Shown here: positions 1 through 11,826 of the stretch, one piece after another
Position numbering within the stretch: the first letter of the stretch is position 1
Layout of the letters: the number at the start of each line of letters is the position of its first letter
Assembly (NCBI GenBank): GCA_019787685.1
Contig: JAHNUO010000010.1
Location: 434,001 to 498,000 of the forward strand
DNA from: Chiua virens
Lineage: Eukaryota; Basidiomycota; Agaricomycetes; Boletales; Boletaceae
DNA: 64,000 bases
Reading direction: 5' to 3'
Notes under the pieces: generated by a model
What the model was told of the DNA's origin: nothing
What the model saw: the letters and a program-made list of their open reading frames with translations, nothing else
Databases searched by the model: none
Position numbers and translations under genes: made by a program

Positions 1-383
1 GGGACACCGTTGTCGGCAAGAAGGGTGAACAACAACACATTTCGCGCTACCATCCGGGGTCAGCGGGGATGGACAGATCGAAACCGACGAAACGAGGCTC
101 ACCAATTATAGCGGGGTCTATATCGCAACACGTAATATCAAGCACCCGCGAATCTGAAACACTTTCAGGCTAGGAAATATATTCGTGAATGAAGACACTT
201 ACGAGCTAAGGAGTTGGTTTCGTTGGCATAGATGGTGTACAAGATATGTCTGGGATCACCACACGCGAGAAGCAGGATGTCTGCCTTGCTTTCAGGGGAG
301 AGATTCTCAGTCAAGCAAACTGCAGAGGTATTTCCGACTGGGTAAAAATATGTAACAGTGGGCCAAAACAGCAAGTGGGACAT
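1..383 (-). CDS. DUF4470-family protein, N-terminal part only (runs off the window)
   Basis: The first exon opens with MSHLLFWPTVTYFYPVGN at 383 and continues through a TSAVCLTENL and LLLACGDPRHILYTIY segment. This is the conserved head of the DUF4470 domain, which in Agaricomycetes usually precedes a C-terminal MYND finger. After an intron, a second exon near 105-160 reads LDITCCDIDPAIIG and ends at a GTGAGC donor. The next exon reads ARNVLLFTLLADNG and leaves the window at base 1. The same three blocks in the same order open the gene at 10,818, so the two are paralogues on the same strand about 10 kb apart. No break is visible in this fragment, unlike its neighbour. The function of DUF4470 proteins is not established. 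The family call is by motif. Confidence 0.75.
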
Positions 384-2100
384 CCTTAAGCGGTAGAACT
401 GTCGAAGTGATTAACGAAGAGCAGGGAACAGAGGTGACGGGCACTGGAAGGCCAGAAAGAGTCAATGAATTTTCTGAGGTATCAGATAAAAAGAACACAG
501 GACGGGCGTTAAGGCAGAGGTCACCGTCGAAATCGTGACGGTTGTTGGGAGTGTAAAGTTGCGAAGGGACGCACTTTTCACTTCAAAGCTTTAAAGCCTG
601 CCCTGAAGCCATTGCTTCTGCAGTTACTCGGCGCAACATAACTGCCACAGATGGATCAAATCAACGACGCACTGTTGCCAAATAGCTTTGGCACGTTGTG
701 TGCCATGCGTCATTCAATGGGCCTCCCCGGCCAAGGAATCTTGAAGGTGGCTTGTTAGTTTAATCAACTTACTCATACCCAGTATTACCCACACCCAACT
801 CGGATCTACATAAATGTTTAGTACAAAGAATAATTACATTCGATTCTGAGTCCCATCGACGCACCGATAGCGTGGGAAAACTCACAGCTTCATCGCAGCC
901 TGACGACAAACACGAGAATAGGGTCCGACTACGATGCCACAGTCGAGACTGCCGCCCACGACCGGACGTGTTCCTGGTCATGAAAGCGGTCATGGTCTTC
1001 GTCACAGTATGTTTCTAGCACGAGCTCGTTGCCTTCCCACCGCTTATTTGGGACGAAGACGCGGGTCATCTCACACCTTGCAGTTATGTGACAGTAGAGG
1101 AAACCGCTGTCGTTGCAGGTCTAAATTCGAAACTCTCGTGTACGCTTTCGTTTATTCCTTCAGCGCGATACGCTGTGTTCTGACTTTGGTCGAAACAAGT
1201 AGGAGTGGCATTCACGAGGTTGTGTCTGACTTCGAATATCATCGCATGCCTCCCCAAGAAAGGTTCGTTTGAATCAAGTCGCAGTGCGTATGACAGTGAT
1301 CTGCCCTTTCGGGACGGCGAAAGAGGCTTACGAGGGGGCATCTCCTTCAATAGAATATCCTAAAGGCCAAGATCATCGGACGAACTCCATATGGGATATA
1401 TAATGTGAGCTACTCGTCCTAGTTGTAGTCTTCGAACATTATACTTTAGATAAGGCTCGAGTCTGTGAAATGCCACTCGACCATCAATACGCTACTCGTC
1501 GAGTGGCTCCTAGAATTGCCACCCGTTCCTTGTCTTTCCTATCGATCCCGACTCAGTGTTTGACGTCAGAGCACGGCAAAAAGGAAGGGTCATCACCTCT
1601 GCGACAGAACATGAGAATAACGTCATTCAATATCACTTACACCGTCAACCGACCACTGCTTGGCGGCAATCAGCCATTGTGATGTAGGCCTCGAACATCA
1701 AGGATCACACTGAAAATTGAACGAGAAGTGCACAGGCAGAGAGCTACCTCGTCTGGAAGCTTGGACATGACGAGTATGTCAAGGTGTTTGGAGAAATTTG
1801 AAAACCATCGACATCGGTTTTCCGAGTCTTGACGCTTCGAAAAAGGTAACTGAATGCGAGGTATGACGACAAGCATCAGTCGGGATAACGATGTACGATG
1901 GTGAGAACTAGTGTCGCTGTGAACCCGTGAAACTTAAAAGCAGCATGTTATTACACACGAACTCATATCATCCTGGGTGCTCGCACCCGCCCTCATCGTC
2001 CGTAGTCAAATACATATCCAAATCCCTCGCTCGAGCCAGATGTCCAGGCTAGACCCTCTCAGAAGATCGTGACCTTATCTCTCTGACGCCAAGCAGAACT
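384..2100. other. Intergenic stretch, no gene recognised
   Basis: Short open frames of about 60-110 codons occur on both strands (for example 934-1272 plus and 1084-1350 minus), but none has recognisable motifs or plausible splice-linked continuation. It should hold the promoter of the minus-strand DUF4470 gene at 383 and the 3' flank of the protease ending at 2101. I see nothing else I can support. Confidence 0.5.
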
Positions 2101-3543
2101 CTAGTTGGTATCAGACGTTGTATAAACAGTCTCGGCAATCCCGACACGTCGATTGGTCGTGTCGAAGACGGTATAGAACCGTTGACTATCACAAGGGTCA
2201 CAACGTCAGTCCAGCCCGCGACACATTAGAACCGAACGACGGCACGTACAGAAACGCGTATCCATTGCAAAAATCAAAGCCAGAGCCAGACGTCGACCCA
2301 ATATCGTTGACGACGAGGTAGATCGCGCTCGAGTCCCCTCCGATGGCACTGTTGAGCGAACGCGGCCAGATCTGCGCGTTTGGCGTGAGACCGTACGAGG
2401 TGTTGCCGATGTTGAAGAACAGCGTCTGCAGGTTGTCGTATTGAGCTGAGGTGATAGTGAGGAGGCCGGTGGTAGAGTCCAGAGTGGCGTTCGTCAAGGA
2501 CTGGTATTGCTGGAAGGCGTCTGTGGACAACGTACGTGTCAGCACTGGAGTAAATTTATGGTACACGCCCCACTCACCCGTAGCAATGAGTATCAGCGTT
2601 GTCCCTGTGTCGATGATACCAGCCGTCGAGGACAGAATGGTAGTATTACCGTAAGAGATCGACTGATCGATCCCCCAGTACTGCGCCGCAGGCGTGGTCG
2701 TCGTAAGTGGGACATAGTTGAGAGCACTTGTCGTCATTGTGTCGTCATAGCCACCAAACGTGAGTGCACCACCGTTGTCCGATTCGGAAGCGGGGACAAA
2801 GGAGACGCCCAACATGTTTTGTGATATCTTTCCTTGAGCGTAAAGATTGTCCGTGACGGTCGGGACTTGAGACGTGTTGCCGACCGTATATTGCGTCAGA
2901 CCGGCAGGTCCGAGACCGAGGATACCATCAAATCCAGAGATACCCACGGTCCAGGACGCCACGCCGATGGATTGCTCGCTGATCACCAGGTCGGACGTGA
3001 GCGTCACGTTGTCGAGCCACTCCTCTCCGAAGAAGGACCCAGAACCGTAAACCACGTTCTATCGGCGCAATTAGAATCAAGTACAATAATGTGAAACAGA
3101 GCCACATACAACCGAATCGCCAGTATCGATGCTTGAATTGGTAGGCGTGTACGATTGATTAGCCCCAACCCAGGTGTTTGAACTTCCTGTGTCTACCAGA
3201 AGAGTGTCTAGATCGATTTCTCGTTTCAGCTCTTGTAGACACGAAGATGATGCACTCACGGTATGCAGGAGGAGTACCCACACCTACCTGAGCCGTGTAG
3301 TAAACAATGCCATTCGAAACATTGAGCAGCTCTGGGCCCGTGCCGGCGGGATCATGACGGGGCGCGAATTTCAAGGATTGAATACGAGCTCGATCCCTCT
3401 CGACAATGTTACCGACCCCAACCGTGTTGATTTTGGTGGAGATCGAGAGCGTTGTCTTTCCAGTATCACGACTGAGAGGGATCGCATGCACAATACCGAC
3501 GGAAAACAACAAACGACAGAAAGGTCAAGCTAGGGAAAAGCAT
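2101..3543 (-). CDS. Secreted A1 aspartic protease (polyporopepsin-like)
   Basis: A pepsin-family endopeptidase, expected to be secreted. Both catalytic motifs are visible: LLVDTGSSNTW in the N-lobe (about 3165-3205) and IIDTGTTLI in the C-lobe (about 2590). A VYGSGSF block lies between them, as does the order normal for fungal A1 enzymes. The protein is spliced. Introns with GT-AG ends join VGVGTPPAY to LLVDTG, DTGDSV to NVVYGSGSF (about 3061-3105), and IATG to DAFQQY (about 2520-2578). A last intron at 2186-2249 joins NGYAFL to a final exon 2101-2185 reading RFYTVFDTTNRRVGIA, the classic C-terminus. Its TAG stop is at 2101. The start is uncertain: the body frame has no ATG, and an ATG at 3543 opens a good signal peptide one base out of frame. 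A short GTTTGT...CAG intron (about 43 bases) would also join ATG to body in frame. Confidence 0.82.
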
Positions 3544-4128
3544 CAGGCTCGCTCAAGGTTGGGAATGCCGGTGGGTATCGACCACCCACTCACCGGCCAC
3601 ATTTTAAAGCCTTGCGGGCATTGCGAGGCAGGCTAATCGGCCACGAGATGATGTCCATTTACCATGATGCCCGTTGTCCGGCCATATTATTAGAGTATGG
3701 TAACACGTCATCTCGGGCCTGTGACCCTCGAGCAACTTCCTGCCCGACTCCAATAACGCACTAAATGTAAAGGGATACAATGCACGCACCTCTAGATAGG
3801 GTGTTTTTCCGGAAATAAACACGAGGTTCTGATGCACTTGGCATTGCACGGCAACCTCGTGGGTCATTATACTCCAGTCATGAATGTAGTACGACTCATG
3901 AAAGGGGGACATTATGTAAAATTCGTCCACTCAAAGTGCACCACTCCGTCAATAATGTCGGAGATCAAGCGGTGGAATCGTTATCGTGCTGCATACCATA
4001 TGGAAAGATTTCGAAGTAAAATTTTTTAATTCTCGAAGAACCTAGATATCTAATCTGAGAACAAATCGAGTTGGTAAGAGACTTGAACATATGACAGTTC
4101 CAGCGCTCACCACGACCGAAAATGAGCG
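3544..4128. other. Intergenic stretch between protease and hydrolase
   Basis: It includes the promoter side of the minus-strand protease and the 3' flank of the hydrolase ending at 4129. Frames here (about 3604-3930 minus) show no recognisable protein. I see no repeat or RNA gene. Confidence 0.5.
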
Positions 4129-5019
4129 CTAATCATCGGGAAGCACGCGCTTCAAGAACTGCCCGAGGTCCTCAAGCATTTCTTGGGATACTTCGTGCCC
4201 AACTCCGTCGTACGATTTGGAGATCAATCCCGGCGACCCTAGTCTATTCTCGCCCATCACAAGCGCTTCATCCCCGAGAACGGGGAGTCCCAGATCCGTA
4301 AGCAACGTTCGCGCATGGTGGACCATGTCATTTGTCACGAGGTCGTCGACAGTGCCATGGCACATGAGCACGGGTGTCTCGGCCAAATGAGGGGAAATCA
4401 TCTGAATAGACACGAAAAGTTAACTATGGCACTGAAGCTTTACAAGGAGTAAGAGCGTGTCACCTTTGCAAATTCAGCTCCCAATGGAATCCAATTGCAC
4501 ATGGGGAACACTCCACCAAGCTTCCATCCTTCTCCTCCTTCTCTGTCCGTCAATCCCACTAACAGTGACAGTGTCCCGCCTTGACTGAACCCACCAACGA
4601 CGATCCGTTCAGGTGGTATGCCGGCGTTGATCTCACCTTGGATATATTCGTCAATCATGTGCGCAGACTCAAGCAATCCGTCACGATCTTGAACGAATTC
4701 CTTGTCCTGAAAATTGAACGACACGAGATCGAACCAGCCGGGTCTTTTCTGACCATCGTTGACGGTCATGCTGCGGATCGGCGCATTAGGAAGCAACCAT
4801 TTGATGTGGGGTAACTCGTCCTTGATCGTGTCGACAGCCGGACGCCAATCCAAACCACTTTGACCAAGACCCTGTGATCACAAGGAACTGGATGAATACA
4901 CCGGGGAAACAAAAGCGCCAGATCGATCACGAATGAGAGCTTACATGCAAGAAGATGACTGTTGCGGTGTGTTGCGTGGTGGACGTGACGACGCAGGTAG
5001 GAGGTATTTCAGTCGGCAT
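4129..5019 (-). CDS. Acyl-protein thioesterase / phospholipase-carboxylesterase family hydrolase
   Basis: An alpha/beta hydrolase of the LYPLA/APT family, whose members remove palmitoyl groups from proteins or hydrolyse lysophospholipids, mostly in the cytosol. There are three exons: 4945-5019, 4464-4871 and 4129-4401, joined at GTAAGC...CAG and GTGACA...CAG introns. The ATG at 5019 starts MPTEIPPTC. The N-terminus has the family's VIFLHGLGQSG-like block, split by intron 1. The nucleophile is in VVGGFSQGG (G-x-S-x-G), the acid in CHGTVDDLV, and the histidine in YDGVGHEVSQEML, so the triad is complete. WLLPNAPIR and GWFDLVSFNFQD are also typical APT blocks. No break is seen. The exact substrate cannot be told from sequence. 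It is somewhat longer than the usual human-type APT. Confidence 0.88.
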
Positions 5020-5478
5020 ATTGGACAGTTGAATCACAGGAAACTGAGAAAGATGCGTGGATAATGCTGGCCAGAAAGCTGTGGCTGCGTGACAAGGGTG
5101 GCTGAGTTTACTATCTCCGTTTAGCAAAAGCGTTGACTTACTGGCAGAGCATCTTCCAAGTCATTTGTGCAAACGCTGGAAAACCTGGCCGCAAGGAGCG
5201 GTGAAAGACTTCGGTGTTTTTGCGGATGAGTGATCAAGTGATCGGAAATGCGTGGAAGACGCGCCTCAGCCAAATGGAACATTGTCGATATCTCAAGGAG
5301 GGAATCGCGTTACGGGAACAGACGAACGCGCCTGGCTTGGTCTCTTGACTTCAGTGTGACCCAGTCGAATGAATGAAACAGTGCGAGACGATCTGTGACG
5401 CGTGACAACCAGTCAGTGAGACGAACATCCACCTACGAGCGCACTTGAGCGGAACCAAGATGAAGCTCGGGCCACTGT
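5020..5478. other. Intergenic, divergent promoter side of the hydrolase
   Basis: Upstream flank of the minus-strand thioesterase. No convincing open frame continues into it and no repeat was noticed. Confidence 0.45.
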
Positions 5479-7135
5479 TTGGAAATAACGAAGAATCTTT
5501 GGCTTTTTTTTTCATTCCCACGAAGCACGTCGGACGTGTATTCTCCATCCCAACGGTTCTTTCGACCCTTTAGCACACTTGGTCATCCTTCGTATATGTT
5601 GGGCTTTCTCTTCCTTGGGAAGTACTTGATTTTAGTGAAAGTCCTGAGGATTCAGGCCCATTCAGGGTATCCGACCCAATCATGGTGGTACGGTGCAATG
5701 GGCTTGCTCCCTCGGTTTCAGATCAATGAGTTACTAGAACTACTGATGCCACAGAAAATTTCCAGGTTGTCATATTTGCGAGACTGGGAATGGCCGTTGA
5801 TCTATGCAAAATTCATCAGAAGTATCGCGCCGCTCGGCATACCTATCCGCTCACAGATCTCTCCCACATTGTATCTCCTACATCCAAGTATGATGGAGAC
5901 ACTCTTCGACTCATCCCGCGCCCTCCCATTACTCCCGAACCTTCAGTTCCTCGACCACTCCCTGGATTTTCGCCGAAACTCAAGTCGCTTTGGAACTGGC
6001 GTCCTTGCACAAGTGGGTGAGCCCAGCATTACTTAGATCCCTGTATTTCCAGCTCCTGAGTGGTACAAGTGTTTCAGCACCATGTGAACATCAGATCGCT
6101 AAGTTCTGGCCAATGCTAGAATGTCTCTCCTTCGAAAACAATCTCTTTGGCCTTACAATTGTTGACCGTGTGCCTCCTACCTTGCACAGACTCGTTTCAT
6201 TGACCAGACGTTGTCCGCGCTTTGGTTACTTACACCTCCTCCGACAAAAACTATCTCGTAGATGTTGCAGAGTTTCTCTTGCATCTCTTCCCGGTATCAC
6301 ACTGTGCGTGGGCCGTCCTTGCTTGAAATCGATCCGCCTCTGTGGTTGCAATCGTGGGAAAGAACAATTACGACGGCTGCTGTACGACAGGATGGTATTT
6401 TGTTTCGATGCATCGATTCCCTTTCTCCCGAGAAGTTGTTGTTACTTTTGTTTCTCTTTGATGCTCGTATCTGAATCGTCCATGTCAAAATGTATGCTTA
6501 CCAAGATCCTTCGCGGGCAAAGGAGATTCGATGCAAACACAAGCGTGGGCTAGTCGAATTTCCATTTTGGGTTGAGGTACCTGTGTACGTGCAAGTCGAG
6601 TAACAAATCGTTTCATCGGCAGAGGGAAGCCCGGTCAGGATGTGAGTCACATAATCATACCATCAGCCCAAGCCTGAGCTAGGTTGACTGCAGTTCAACG
6701 TGCTGGGATACTACTCGGGACATCGTACACATGTCCTGTGCCAGTCCGGGGTGCTACACCTAACGGTATCAACTTCTCGCCATCAAAAGACATGCAGCGA
6801 GGATACCCCACTCAGTCCCATTGAATTTTCATTACTTGGCTGACTCGATATGGTTGGAGCTGGTGCATCTTTACAAGAACTCACTTTTTCGAGAATTGGT
6901 ATTCTTCAACAGGTTTCTCGGTCCTCAGGCCTCATGGCCAGCGCACTGGTCCTTTTCCCATCTTGTTCAACTAAAACGTCCTCTGACATGCAACACAAGA
7001 TCATCACATTCTCTGACGTCGAATGCGACTACATCAACCCCATGGACCTCTGTAACACACTCGACCGGGTATTTGAATCTCGATTCAATTTTGCCTCGTT
7101 CAGTTACCAAGTTGATAAGCACAGGATGACGTAGG
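5479..7135 (+). pseudogene. F-box/LRR-like protein relic
   Basis: Stretches in different plus-strand frames resemble the leucine-rich C-terminal region of the large Agaricomycete F-box families. One near 5,780-5,970 reads like 'YAKFIRSI ... LPLLPNLQFLD'. One near 6,090-6,250 reads KFWPMLECLSF followed by LVSLTRRCPRFGYLHL. A third follows near 6,820-7,130. The order fits one gene read left to right, but the frame changes several times without convincing splice sites and I could not find the N-terminal F-box itself. These proteins are normally SCF ubiquitin-ligase adaptors. I treat this as a decayed copy. It could instead be a living gene with introns I have misread. The family assignment is by pattern only. 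Confidence 0.45.
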
Positions 7136-7154
7136 TAAGGAGATCTCCGAGTCG

Positions 7155-10100
7155 TTACCGAACACAGTCCTTCTTGTGCACCTTCCAGTCCCCGACCTGA
7201 CACGCCTTGGAACAATACCTCACCGCTTTGCACTTGCCGCAGACGGACAGCGATCCGCCCTGTTTCCCACACGCTCTACATCGCCCTCGATCGTTCTCGT
7301 TCGCCTTCGACGGCAGCATCCCCACCCGCTCCAGATACGACACTGCAAACAACGGGCTGACAGCTATGCGCGTGACGTCCTGGGAAAGCACCTTGAACCG
7401 TTCAGGCAACATCGCTGTCCCAACGCCGGCGCCGCACATGCAGAACGGCACCTTATCAGGATCACCCCCCGCATCGGGGAACAGCGGCACTGAGCCGTGC
7501 GCCACGTACGCACACGAGGGTTGGTGCTTCCAGCTTCGGCACCGTTCGACGAACAGTGGTAACAGATACCGCCACAGCCTCGGCTTCCGCCGCGTCGAGT
7601 TTGATCGCAAGGACATCGAGCACTTTGAGACGGCTCAGCTTGTCCTGCACGGCCGTCGTCGCTGGCGCAACCCATGCATCGGCAACGACCGTGTGTGAAC
7701 CGAGGTCGAGGCGAAGATCGGAAACAAAGATGAATGCAAATAATTGGCCCGTGGATGCATTCTGCAACGCGAAGACGGTGTGGGCCTGGCCCTCGACGCC
7801 GGCCACGGACAGTAATAAAGTGTGAAGAGAATCCTTGAGGTTCACCAGTGTGTCCTTGCCGGATGCCATCCCCCGTACGGCACGTTCCCTGTCTGAGAAC
7901 ATGAGGGAGACGTGTGGGACTAGCCACTTCGACACGCCCTGGTTCTTGGATGCGTTCAACTGAGGGAGATGATCTAGATTGACTCGGTGGACATTCAATG
8001 ACGTCGGGACACCGCCATCTAACATGGTAAAGAACCTTTTGGTGATGTCCTCATTCTGGTTACGCATCGACATCGCTAGTGGTGCATTGAGCTGTTAACA
8101 GTAATGGCGTGAGCGATTTTGACACGACGTTACTAACAACCGACACACCTCAATGTACTTGGACTGGTGGGCAACGCGGAGCTTCGTGTTGGCAACGTCA
8201 ACTGGCAATGGGAACCGAATTGTCTTTGCATACTCGTCGATGCACACGCGAACACCATGGTTCAGCGTCTGCTCGACCTTCACGACGGCACCAGCAGCGA
8301 GTGAAGCTTGACCAGCCGGGTCCGTGATGTCGACCAGGGCCAAGAACGAACCAATCTCGGTACACGTTACATTCATTTGTGCAGTGAACGTCGGTGTGCC
8401 CTCCTGGACCTCATATACACGTGCGTCATTGACAGTGGTGCGAGTGCCCGGTGGGAAAGGTGGTTCAGCAAGTATGTGGACGTTCCGCGACTCTTCCAAT
8501 GGTGCGGTGAATATAGCTTCGATTGAGCTGTGCGAACGTGGTGAAGGACGCGTTCTGAACCCGACGTTTGCGCCCTGTGACAATAACAGCGAGCTTGACG
8601 GCACGGCAAACCAGACAATCAGTGGAGAGGACGTCGACGCGCCTTGCCTTGTCTTCCACGATCGTCGCGCGTTTCTGATGACCTGTGCCCGTGGTGTCAA
8701 GTCTCCCGTATACGGCGCAAATGTCCGCGCACATGTTCCATAGGTTCATGTTTCTGATCTCGCACAGCAACACGGGTGTTCCTGCCTGACGAAGTTGAGA
8801 TTCAACGGCTGTCATCTTGCTCCTGGGTACCGAAAGCACGATTGTGACGACGGGTGGAATCGACTCCCATTCCTTGAAGAGTGCAGACTTTGTTTGGACA
8901 CGCAGTTGTTGGATATAGGACGGCTCCATGGAGCTGAACGTGACGATGTTGAGGAGGTGGAGATGCCCACACATCTCTTGGTAAAAGTTGGAACCCAGTA
9001 TGAGGCTTCTGTCTTGCGCGACAAGGTCGTCGAATTCGTTCATGACAACCGTCCACTCCGTTTGAACACGAGACTTGATATGATACAAGAACTGTACAAA
9101 GCTCCGACGTGTGTAGTGCACGAGAGACTGTTCAAGAAAGGCTCGGGGGCTTGAGACGGACATGTTCCGGAGTTGACGTGCCATATTCTCATCCGAGAAC
9201 ATTTTCAGGTAAACGTCGAATAAAAGTTGACCAAGTTGATCGGGAACGAAGGAAATGAGGTGTTCGCTGTTGATGGCTTTCCAAGCGACTTGCTCATGGT
9301 ACTGGAGCGCCTTTGAGTCGGTGGCTTGAAGCATAATCTCATGTACATTCGAGCGGGTCGTGAATCGCGATAGGAAAGTAGATGGGACGACCCCCAAGAG
9401 AAGCTGACATCGTTTGCAGGTCACCGCAGAGTCGTTCCAGCATGACTGTCGAAGCCGAATCCCCATTTGACAGCAACGACTCCGTGTACAAGGTCGCGGA
9501 AGGGGACTTGAAGAGGATTGGGGCCGTCACCATCAACAGGTTCAAAAGTCCAACATGATCAGACAGATTGGACGTGTCGATCACGTTGAACGTCGTTGGG
9601 GCAGGATCGGAAGCGCCTTCTCCGTACAGAGACTCCTCGAACTCTATTCTCGACGCCTTCCACGGTGAGGTCGAGATGGGTGTAGCAGTGACGCCATGAG
9701 AGTTGAGATGCGAGAACGCCTGGCATAGCATCAGCTGCGTCGCCAGCAAATAACCGAACGACGAGTTTTGATGGCATCGCCGTCGCGCTCAAGAGCTTGT
9801 TGACTGACGTGCACCACTGGGAGAACTCGCTGCGAGCTACTCGCACCACTTTCTGCTCCAGCACGGCTGGCGTCTCATCTCCGGAGGTCGCAAAGACGTC
9901 TGCGAGATGGAATCCAGCTACTGGATCCGTCCCATAGTGGACACTGAATTTTTCTGGGGAAGCGGAGAAAGAAAACGTGGGGTTGACGAGCTGTAGCACG
10001 CTCCGTGCTATGTAGACCATCGTCTGTAACCCCAGTGGACCAAAATCGGCGAAACTGTCGGGCAATGACTTCGACCGCGAGGGGTAAAAGAGGTCCGGCG

Positions 10101-10818
10101 GAGCGAGACGATCCAAAGACGTAGGCATCGGAAAAACGGTCGCTGACTTGTTTCATGCCATCGAAAAAGCTTTTCTGGTACCATTTGCGCTGATCTGCAG
10201 GGTAGTCTGCCGTGGCGGCGTACAGGCTCCAGCATCGATGGAGTTCCGCGAGTGTCCTCTTGTCACATACGGTCAGAAAACGCGCGTACGGGCCCGTGTT
10301 CCACGACTCCAGATCCTTTGCCAACGTCACCAGTCTGCGAGACTGCTCGACGAGCAAGGAGAACGAATCTGGGTCTAACACAAAGTGATAGAAAATATTC
10401 CATATCTGATCGAGTCTCTGTTGAGCGTCTTCGTCAGCCAAGAGCGTGAACAGCAATGCGTTGCGTGCTAGTCGACATGTTTCAGGACTCTGAGAAATAC
10501 TAGCCACGAGAGCGTCACCTACCGAGCACAGCGGATTCAACATCACAACACGTTACATCCAACTTTGGCGGCTCTGGACACGTGGAGCCTCAGTAAGTGG
10601 TATCCGGGGCGAATAAAGGCATAGTGCCACCCACCAATATCAGAATTTGTCGCGTCGTTCGTATGCACGGTGTATAGAATATGCCGAGGATCGCCACATG
10701 CCAGGAGTAGAACATTTGCTTGTTGCTCAGGAGGAAGGTGTTCAGTCAATCGTACAGCGGACGTGTTGCCAGTCGGATAAAAGTACGTTATGCCGCGAAA
10801 AAATAGTGGATGCGACAT
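7155..10818 (-). pseudogene. DUF4470 - MYND-finger protein with five frame shifts
   Basis: Full-length architecture. MSHPLFFRGITYFYP begins the DUF4470 head at 10,818. A short intron follows, then KLDVTCCDVESAVLG, a second intron (GTAGGT...TAG), and ARNALLFTLLAD. Further blocks are SRSAGPLLPLAVEV, VHYGTDPVAGFHLADVF, RLFAGDA, FNVIDTSNLSDHVGLLNLL, LCGDLQTM, a long central region, PHVSLMFSDRERAVRGM and HGSVPLFPDAGGDPDKVPFCMCGAG. It ends with a C-terminal MYND zinc finger (about 7,158-7,275) with CRACGK, CGKCKAVRYCSKAC and HKKDC, stop at 7155. An ordinary intron lies near 8,080-8,150. The family-like protein can be followed only by changing frame near 10,020, 9,730, 9,405, 8,635 and 7,535. Each change skips one base. 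MYND fingers bind proline-rich peptides; the function of this family is unknown. It may be a decayed paralogue of the gene at 1-383 or carry sequence errors. Confidence 0.75.
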
Positions 10819-11826
10819 CTGAATCTGAGCGACTTGGTTGGAGCTAGGAGACTAAGGAAATGTAAGTTGTCGGCAGAGATTTTGGTAAATAATCAATGAT
10901 ACGGCAGATAACGGGAGGACTTGAAAGAGAAAGTTGTGACCATTTATCGATCATCAACACGAGGTCGTTTCAAATTCAAGGGGGCGAAAAGCTGCGGTCT
11001 GAATGACGTTATCGCTAAGCTTTCAAACGCAAAGCGACTCTCCGACGAATCGGCGCTCCGAGTCAGTTTGAGGCGATGCATCACAAAATTTGGTAAAAAA
11101 TGATCTATCAAAAGAATGCAATATTGTCGTGTGTCATTAGTGTCATCTCATCCATCCATGTATATCAAGTCGTCGTCGATGTAATGCAATGCTAGATATC
11201 TCAAAAGATGATAAGCTAAAAAAATATTATCGAGTAATGTGGCCTCTAAGAGCAGTTCATGACATATAATAACATTCAATTGTCATCCATTTCGAACCTG
11301 ATCATCTCTTCTATTAAATATGTGTTATTTGCGACCATGATATTACATGAGTTGGTAATCTCTAGGAATAGAAGGTATGCACGAATACTGGACCCGGATG
11401 TAATATACTGGAATCAGAGTCCTATCTTGAAAAACGGTGAAGAGCAGCTGGCTTGGAGTGTTCTATAGTGTCGTGACGAAGGAAGGCTGAATGAGAATAA
11501 GACTGAGCAAAAAACTGAGCAAAAAAGCGAGCAAGACTGAGTGTGGAGTCCACGATGAGGCAAGTGCAAACGAGAATCCGAATTGGGAAGCTTTGAGGTC
11601 CAAGAACAAGAGCGCCCGAGCAAGAAACTAAGAAAAAAGCACGTCCGTCGTAGCCTGTAACTGAGCACTGTGATGAGAACCAGAAGTTGAACTACGAGTT
11701 TTGAGGACCGGGAAAGTGGTGGTGAAACTGCAGAAAACGACACTAAAACACTGAGTCCAGGTAAGTAGGACTGTCCACGAAAGTTAAACAGTTTATACCG
11801 TACTAGTACCTGTGAAGACTGAGCTA
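10819..11826. other. AT-rich intergenic stretch
   Basis: It holds the upstream side of the DUF4470-MYND gene and the 3' side of the DUF6698-like gene. The left end of the outer Plavaka-type element should lie here if the DUF6698 gene belongs to it, but no inverted end could be matched to the right side. Small frames at 10,921-11,103 and 11,414-11,743 are not recognisable. Confidence 0.45.

Noticed and set aside
934..1350. Opposed frames of 112 and 88 codons
   Set aside because: Overlap each other on opposite strands, no motifs, no splice-linked partners.
7535..10035. Programmed +1 frameshifting in the DUF4470-MYND gene
   Set aside because: The five sites share no common slippery heptamer and fungi are not known to use serial +1 shifts. 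Error or decay is more economical, so it is reported only as an anomaly.
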